A stretch of DNA of 64,000 bases from Glossina fuscipes (taxonomy: Eukaryota > Arthropoda > Insecta > Diptera > Glossinidae): assembly GCF_014805625.2 (NCBI RefSeq), contig NW_023998490.1:2819987-2883986 (forward strand), read 5' to 3'. The stretch's first letter is position 1. The number at the start of each line of letters is the position of its first letter. The notes under the pieces were generated by a model, which was given only the letters and a program-made list of their open reading frames with translations, searched no databases and was not told where the DNA came from. Positions 58,840 to 64,000 of this stretch are shown here, in pieces. The translations under genes and the position numbers were made by a program.

Positions 58840-61800
58840 TACAAGTGGTCTCTAATGGGCGTGACAATCGCGTCAATCTATACTGGTAAACGTCATGGTG
58901 AAGGAAGGCAATGTCTGCACCAACTTTCATCTATCAGTCTAGGTTCGTTGTGGCGTTCGTGGTCGAGGACGCGATTCAGCGCCGGCTTGACTTTGTATCA
59001 TATTACGCCGAATTTTTCGAGAGTATAGAGTTCGAAACACACTCGCACATAGCAGTTGCTTTCCTTATGTCAAGTTTCTGTGCGTTCAAATCTCTTGCAT
59101 GCTATTGTAGATAGGGTAGACATATCAAGCTAAATTTTTTTTTATATATATTCTCGTATATAGACGCACTTAATTTTTCATATTCCCTTAAAAATTTAGA
59201 AGGTAATTAAATTAGCTTTAAATTCGGTAAAGAATAACATTTGCGGAGAACGTTACAATATATCCCCGCGCGGGATTGACGTATTCGTCTAATTCGATTA
59301 ATGAATGCCATTGCAGATCGGCATTAATGCGCTGTACGTTCGACAAAACGGTTGGGTAATTTATAAAAATCGTTGAACTACGTATTTATTCATTAAATTT
59401 TAGATTTTATCAAGTTGAAGCGTCGGAGGAAAATACAACAATAGCGTAAAAGAAACAATCGAAAATAGGTCACAGCTCTGTGAAAAGGCCTCAAAGCAAT
59501 ATTTTTGAGTAATGTAGAGCAATGACTTGAAATTATTTACGCTTAAAATAATTCAAATGAACTCATTTCTATTCCCATTCTACATATATGTGTGAAAGTT
59601 ATTATTACTTATGAATATATTAAATTTGATAGATGAGATGTAACATTTAACTATAGAGTCTAGATTGTGCAATGGGCCCGGCCAGTCTGACTCAAATTCA
59701 CAAGTTAATGCTCCTAACAAGCGCTCTAACGAGCTTCCTGCTGGACATGAAAAAGGATGAACGGGAAAGGTGAAACATTAGCTCATATGCTTAGTAAAAC
59801 GGAAAACAAGCCTACAGCAAGCGTTAAAGAAACAAAGCAACTTAAGCCTGCAAATAAAACGGATGAAAAGCGATAAAGTTTGCTTTAAAAAAAATTTCAA
59901 CTCTGATGCCTTTTGAGAGGTATCATCCTAACTCGTGTATTTGAGGGATTTTTAATAAATTTATTAAATAACACTCGTCCAAAAGCTGACAGGGAGTTCC
60001 TTTTCAAAGTTGAACTTGTCACTAACATGCTCAGGCAGAAGTTATATGCCTAACGAAACTAAGGCTAAATAATTTTCTTATTTTTTTCAATCTTTTTCTG
60101 TTTTCGTTCGCTGTTGGGTTGGATTTCGTATTCAAGTCAGTTGCCTTAAGGGAAACAAGAGGTATATATAAAAGAAAAATTAACTTCATCTACACAAAGA
60201 GCCAAGGAAATATTAACGTAGCACAGACTTACAAACAAGCAAAAAAAAAGTTGGAATTTTTTTTTTTTGCGTTCTTGTTTTTGAATTGGAACGAATCTCT
60301 TGCTCGCATTTACCAGCTCAAGTGAATGCATAAAAATCGCTTAACTTTCTTCTATATACAGGAAAGGCAATTGGGCCTATTATTTGATTGCTTTCATCTT
60401 TCTTTCTATAGCCTTGATAGACATTTTCACTGAACTCCTTTAAACCGATAAATCCATAGTTGTTATTTATTAAAATACACTTTATATTCGGAAGCTGGAT
60501 ATAAATTCTGATTATTGTAAACATTGTGGCGGTCAAACGACTCTCCTGCGTTTTTTTTTCTACTTCCGGATAAATGGAGTGGAACTTTCGCTGTCATTTT
60601 CAAATTGCAAAACACTTTCATCAACAACATACAACAAGACATGTGTATAAAGTTATCCAAAACGATTCGAAACCCGAATCTGTTGAGAAGTGACAATTCC
60701 ATAGCGCCTACGGCGCGTTACAAATGGTTTGAAAAATTCAAGATAAACGTGTTCTTGGTGGAAGGGTGATTATGAAGAACTGAAGGAATGTTTTAAAAAA
60801 GTTTTTATGTAAAACTTTTTAAATAACTATAGAAAATGACAAAGTGCGACAAAATGCAAAAAGGAGCACACAACAGCAGCGTGAGCAATGAGAAGAACGA
60901 GCAAAATAACCCTAAAGGTTATTTATCTGCATTATTTGCAGACTATAGAGAAAAACTTTTGCTCTTCTTTAAACCACTGCCAACTACCATAAATCATAAG
61001 TCAATGCTAGCATATATATATATATATACATATGTATATGAAAATACGTATTAAAGTATGAGTGTTCGTTGCTGCATATGTGGTATGTTATGAACATTTA
61101 TTGCTCGCTGAACAAAGTTAAAAAGTGAAAAATGCAAGTCACACAAGTAATATTGTGCGCTCTCGTACATGTGCACGTACACAAGAGCGTATAGCTATAA
61201 AATATTCTTGTTGGTTACACACTTGTTGCACGCGGTTTTGTAATTATTATTATTATTATCATTATTATTATTATTATTATTATTGTTGTAGCGTTAATAT
61301 TATTATTATTATTTTCTTTCTTTCCCTTATACATTCTTATATTATTAAGGTTTCGACAGATATATGGTATAAAGCGATCGCATTGTTCTTTTATGATTAT
61401 TATTATTAATTAATGTTCTAGCTTCTGTTAGTGTATCATTATGCTACTCCTGTATATACGTAGAATAGGTATTAATACTTAATTCTCCACAGAAAGTGAT
61501 TGTAATAGTAAAACTGAAGAATAGTTTTGTTTGCTTTACTTGAACATTACCTGCACTGAGATGAAATGTGCAATCTCTTGCCCTTTTCGGATCTGATCTC
61601 TCGTCTGATTAACACGGATTTCAATCGACGACTTATGGTCTACTTAAGCTGGACTTGGAATCTCATCGAGGTTCTTTGACGTCTAGCTTTAAAGCCTTTC
61701 GGTACGGAATTCATACTTTGTCAGAAAGATAGGAAAAATGCACAATTAGCTATATGGACAATAGTTGGTGTAAAATACTTTGTGCCAGTGAAACAACTCT

Positions 61801-62410
61801 AAAGCATAGGAAAACACTTGTTCACTTAAACCCCTTATAAAAAGCAGATTTTAATTAAAAACTGACAGGTTCGCTATGTATCGACATATAGTTCCAATTC
61901 GCAGGTGGTGCTAAAAAAAGTGTTCAAGAATGATTTTCATTAAGAAGATTCCAGAGAGGTCCGATGTAAGTAGATTGGATTGGGATTGCTTGATTCAGAT
62001 ATAAGATATTTCTTGTATCAAGAATTTTCTTATTCTTTTTGAAACTGTTTGCACACCGCAATAACTGGCTGAGTGTACACAAAAAGACAATGAAGTAAAA
62101 AGCGTTTTGAGCTTCGTATTAATTAATACAAAAATATAGCTACAGGCAGTTCTTCTACCGGCTATAGAGCTCATTAACTCACTCATGTAGAAAGTCATGT
62201 ATGATTTATTAATAAATCGTAAAAAATCCCGGTCGCATTAGTAGCTTGGTTTACTTGGAACTATCAATTACTCCACAATACTGCAATCATTCTGAATGTA
62301 AACTGACGACTGATCTTACAAGTTTGAGGTAAAGTAAGAGGTGAGGTTAGAAGCGGAAAAAATCACTTAGCTACCAACTAAACTTACTTGAAAATCTACT
62401 AAGAAAGTTC
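58840..62410. other. Non-coding stretch
   Basis: No gene is supported. A Lys/Thr-rich frame of about 40 codons at 59759-59877 (ETLAHMLSKTENKPTASV) has protein-like composition but no match. A + strand frame at 60524-60769 and the minus frame opposite it overlap, and neither is convincing. Confidence 0.5.
61240..61312. repeat. (TTA)n microsatellite, interrupted
   Basis: Two TTA/TAT runs (about 61244-61283 and 61297-61311) are separated by GTTGTAGCGTTAA. They create a meaningless Tyr-rich open frame. Confidence 0.9.
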
Positions 62411-62417
62411 ATATTTT

Positions 62418-62582
62418 TCTGACTGAGCGGCTAAATAAGGTAAGAAACTCGACTGGCTAACTCGATAGTTGTGGTTTCTAATCGCAAGTACGGTAAACTT
62501 TTTAATAAAACTGATAGGCTTAGGTGCTCACACTTGAAGACTTTAGTTATTGAATTTATTTTCCTGGCTTAAATTCATTGAA
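62418..62582 (+). mobile_element. tRNA-like SINE, family 1, copy C
   Basis: The head GACTGAGCGGCTAAATAAGG is followed by a worn B box (GTGGTTTCTAATCGC) and the 3' module GAATTTATTTTCCTGGCTTA. The TAA tail seen in copies A and B is not preserved. This is the most degraded of the three copies. Confidence 0.45.
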
Positions 62583-62589
62583 ACGTGAA

Positions 62590-64000
62590 CAATAGCATTT
62601 GTATTTGAAAAACAAAATTTTTTTTTAAATCGTCAAGAAGTTTTTTTTTATCGGCTGCAAAGAATTTTATTTCGAAGAGATTACTCTTTAACATTTGTGG
62701 TGAGATTGCGTCTGTACATGCGCTAGCACAAGTCATTAAGAAATTTTATCAAACCCTTTCGATAAAAGTATTGAATCAATAAGTCGATAACAGGATTTAT
62801 TGATAATTCTTTGACAAAAATTTGATTTCTTGTAAACTCTTATCCTTTTCTAAACAAACTTTTATGTCATTGGGACCATTTGTTTGCGAGTTGTATTGAA
62901 TTAAGGGATCACTTTGTTCGCGGGCTTCCCTCCGCCGAAAACAACAACCTGTTGGCAGTTTGGTGATTTTATACCACATCGAATAAAGTCGGATAGTGGG
63001 CCTAGTTGACGCCCAAAAGAGACCATTATAACAGAAAGATCAACAAAAAAAATAATTTTAAAAATTATTCTTAATTATCGAAAAGCAAAGTTGCAAAATA
63101 CACTTGAAATCCTAGCGACATCGAAAGTCGTTTTTGAACGAAAATTTGGCCACGATAAAGCTGTTTTGTAACGTGTCACGGGGCGATGGTTGCAGCACCA
63201 AACTGAATGGATTGAACTTCGAATTATTCTCCAAATTTGGATCAAAAAGATGTTGAAAAGTGTGATTACAATCAAATGAGAACACCATTGGAAGTGGTAG
63301 ACAATGTAGTCCGATCCCAATCACTTTTAGTAGCATTCACCTTTGGGGCCGAAACACTTCAGTTTTTGTAGGTTGAACATCAGAAACCCAATCAGTGATG
63401 GTCGTACATATAAAATATAAAAAAAAAAATTTAAATGTTAAATAACGATAAGGAGAGTGGTAATCTCACAAACACATGTTAGTATGATTGCTGATTAAAA
63501 AAAAGGGAACCAATTCAAAAAGGAAGTGCAAACTATTAGTAATTTTCCGAAGTAGATTTTTCTATCACGTAAATCTGCTAAATTAGTACTTATTGTTGTA
63601 ACACTACTCTGCATGTATGTATATGTTCTCCAAAAGCTGGTTATTCGTCTGTTAATGCTCGTCAGTACATTCCATTGGTTTACTTGGATTAACGTAACAA
63701 AAGATCAAAATCTTAAACCTTTTATTTGTACTTGTTCCTTACCAGATCAATTTAAATGAATACAGTAAGAGTTACGGGATCACGGTCTATGCTCGTCGGC
63801 TCTAAGGCAGTTCGGTAATTCCTTTCGTTTCCGGATTCTTCAAATTAAATTCTCTTTTAAACATTTAATGCGATATTTTAATGCTCAAGTCTAGATGAAC
63901 GCCCTCTTTCACATAACTCACTAGTTAAAAGCTAAGTTTCTAAGCGGACAAAAGACTGAAAATTACCACCCATAATAGACATCAATATAGAACTGATTCC
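62590..64000. other. Non-coding stretch to window end
   Basis: No gene is recognised. Two overlapping minus-strand frames at 63075-63336 have no domain I know. Poly-A and poly-T patches are frequent. A gene could continue beyond the window, but no exon is visible at the edge. Confidence 0.5.

Noticed and set aside
59640..60020. Possible processed pseudogene with the frame TRPKADREFLFKVELV
   Set aside because: The fragment is too short and matches nothing I can name. It could not be tied to the Lys-rich frame nearby.
61125..61409. 94-codon frame rich in tyrosine
   Set aside because: The tyrosine run is simply the translated TTA/TAT microsatellite.

Overview
The window looks like a piece of a brachyceran fly genome (Drosophila-like or tephritid-like). 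The sequence is strongly AT-rich and full of A/T homopolymers and TA, CA and TAA microsatellites. The one clear gene has very short introns with standard GT/AG borders. Recognisable proteins have fly homologues (a gamma-tubulin complex Grip/GCP5 protein, and TRRAP/Nipped-A), and the mobile elements (mariner, LINE, short inverted-repeat and tRNA-like elements) are of kinds usual in flies. Most of the 64 kb is non-coding. No bacterial operon, CRISPR array or phage system was seen.

Genes. (1) On the + strand at 23582-26082 lie the last six exons of a multi-exon protein gene. They are separated by introns of about 45, 75, 65, 86 and 80 nt and read as one frame of about 715 codons to a TAA at 26080. 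I do not recognise the protein firmly; the ANKFN1/Wide awake family is my best, unverified guess. A TAA lies in frame at 23947 and must be removed by a tiny intron, be read through, or end an isoform. (2) On the - strand at about 17711-19240, exons of a GCP5/Grip128-like gamma-tubulin ring complex protein are visible, ahead of gene 1 and in the opposite direction. Several junctions do not join cleanly, so this may be a decayed or mis-assembled copy, or a gene with more introns than I can place.

Dead gene copy and mobile elements. At 44332-44935 there is a frameshifted, stop-containing copy of part of TRRAP/Nipped-A. Mariner-type transposase remnants occur at about 3850-4158 (+), 22620-22760 (+), 48510-48750 (-) and 52795-53060 (-). 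LINE remnants lie at 5950-6281 (-) and 10890-11175 (-). A possible hAT remnant is at 17043-17165, a possible P-like transposase remnant at 42380-43530, and a widespread insect repeat ORF at 57405-57800 (-). A possible LTR with 66-68 bp tandem repeats lies at 13850-14985. Two short families with a tRNA-like B box recur: family 1 at 2939-3093, 46272-46455 and 62418-62582; family 2 at 41405-41660 and 58570-58830. Two further anonymous dispersed families recur, one with inverted ends reading ACCCTAC...GTAGGGT and one carrying a TGCTGATC motif.

Layout. 1-17 kb: repeat-rich non-coding DNA. 17.7-19.2 kb: Grip128-like exons (-). 19.3-23.5 kb: non-coding DNA with repeats. 23.6-26.5 kb: the clear + strand gene and its 3' end. 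26.5-64 kb: non-coding DNA with transposon debris and the TRRAP pseudogene. I found no convincing new multi-gene system. The best leads are the in-frame stop, the TRRAP copy with an unrelated tail, and the tRNA-like retroposon family with a conserved 3' tail.
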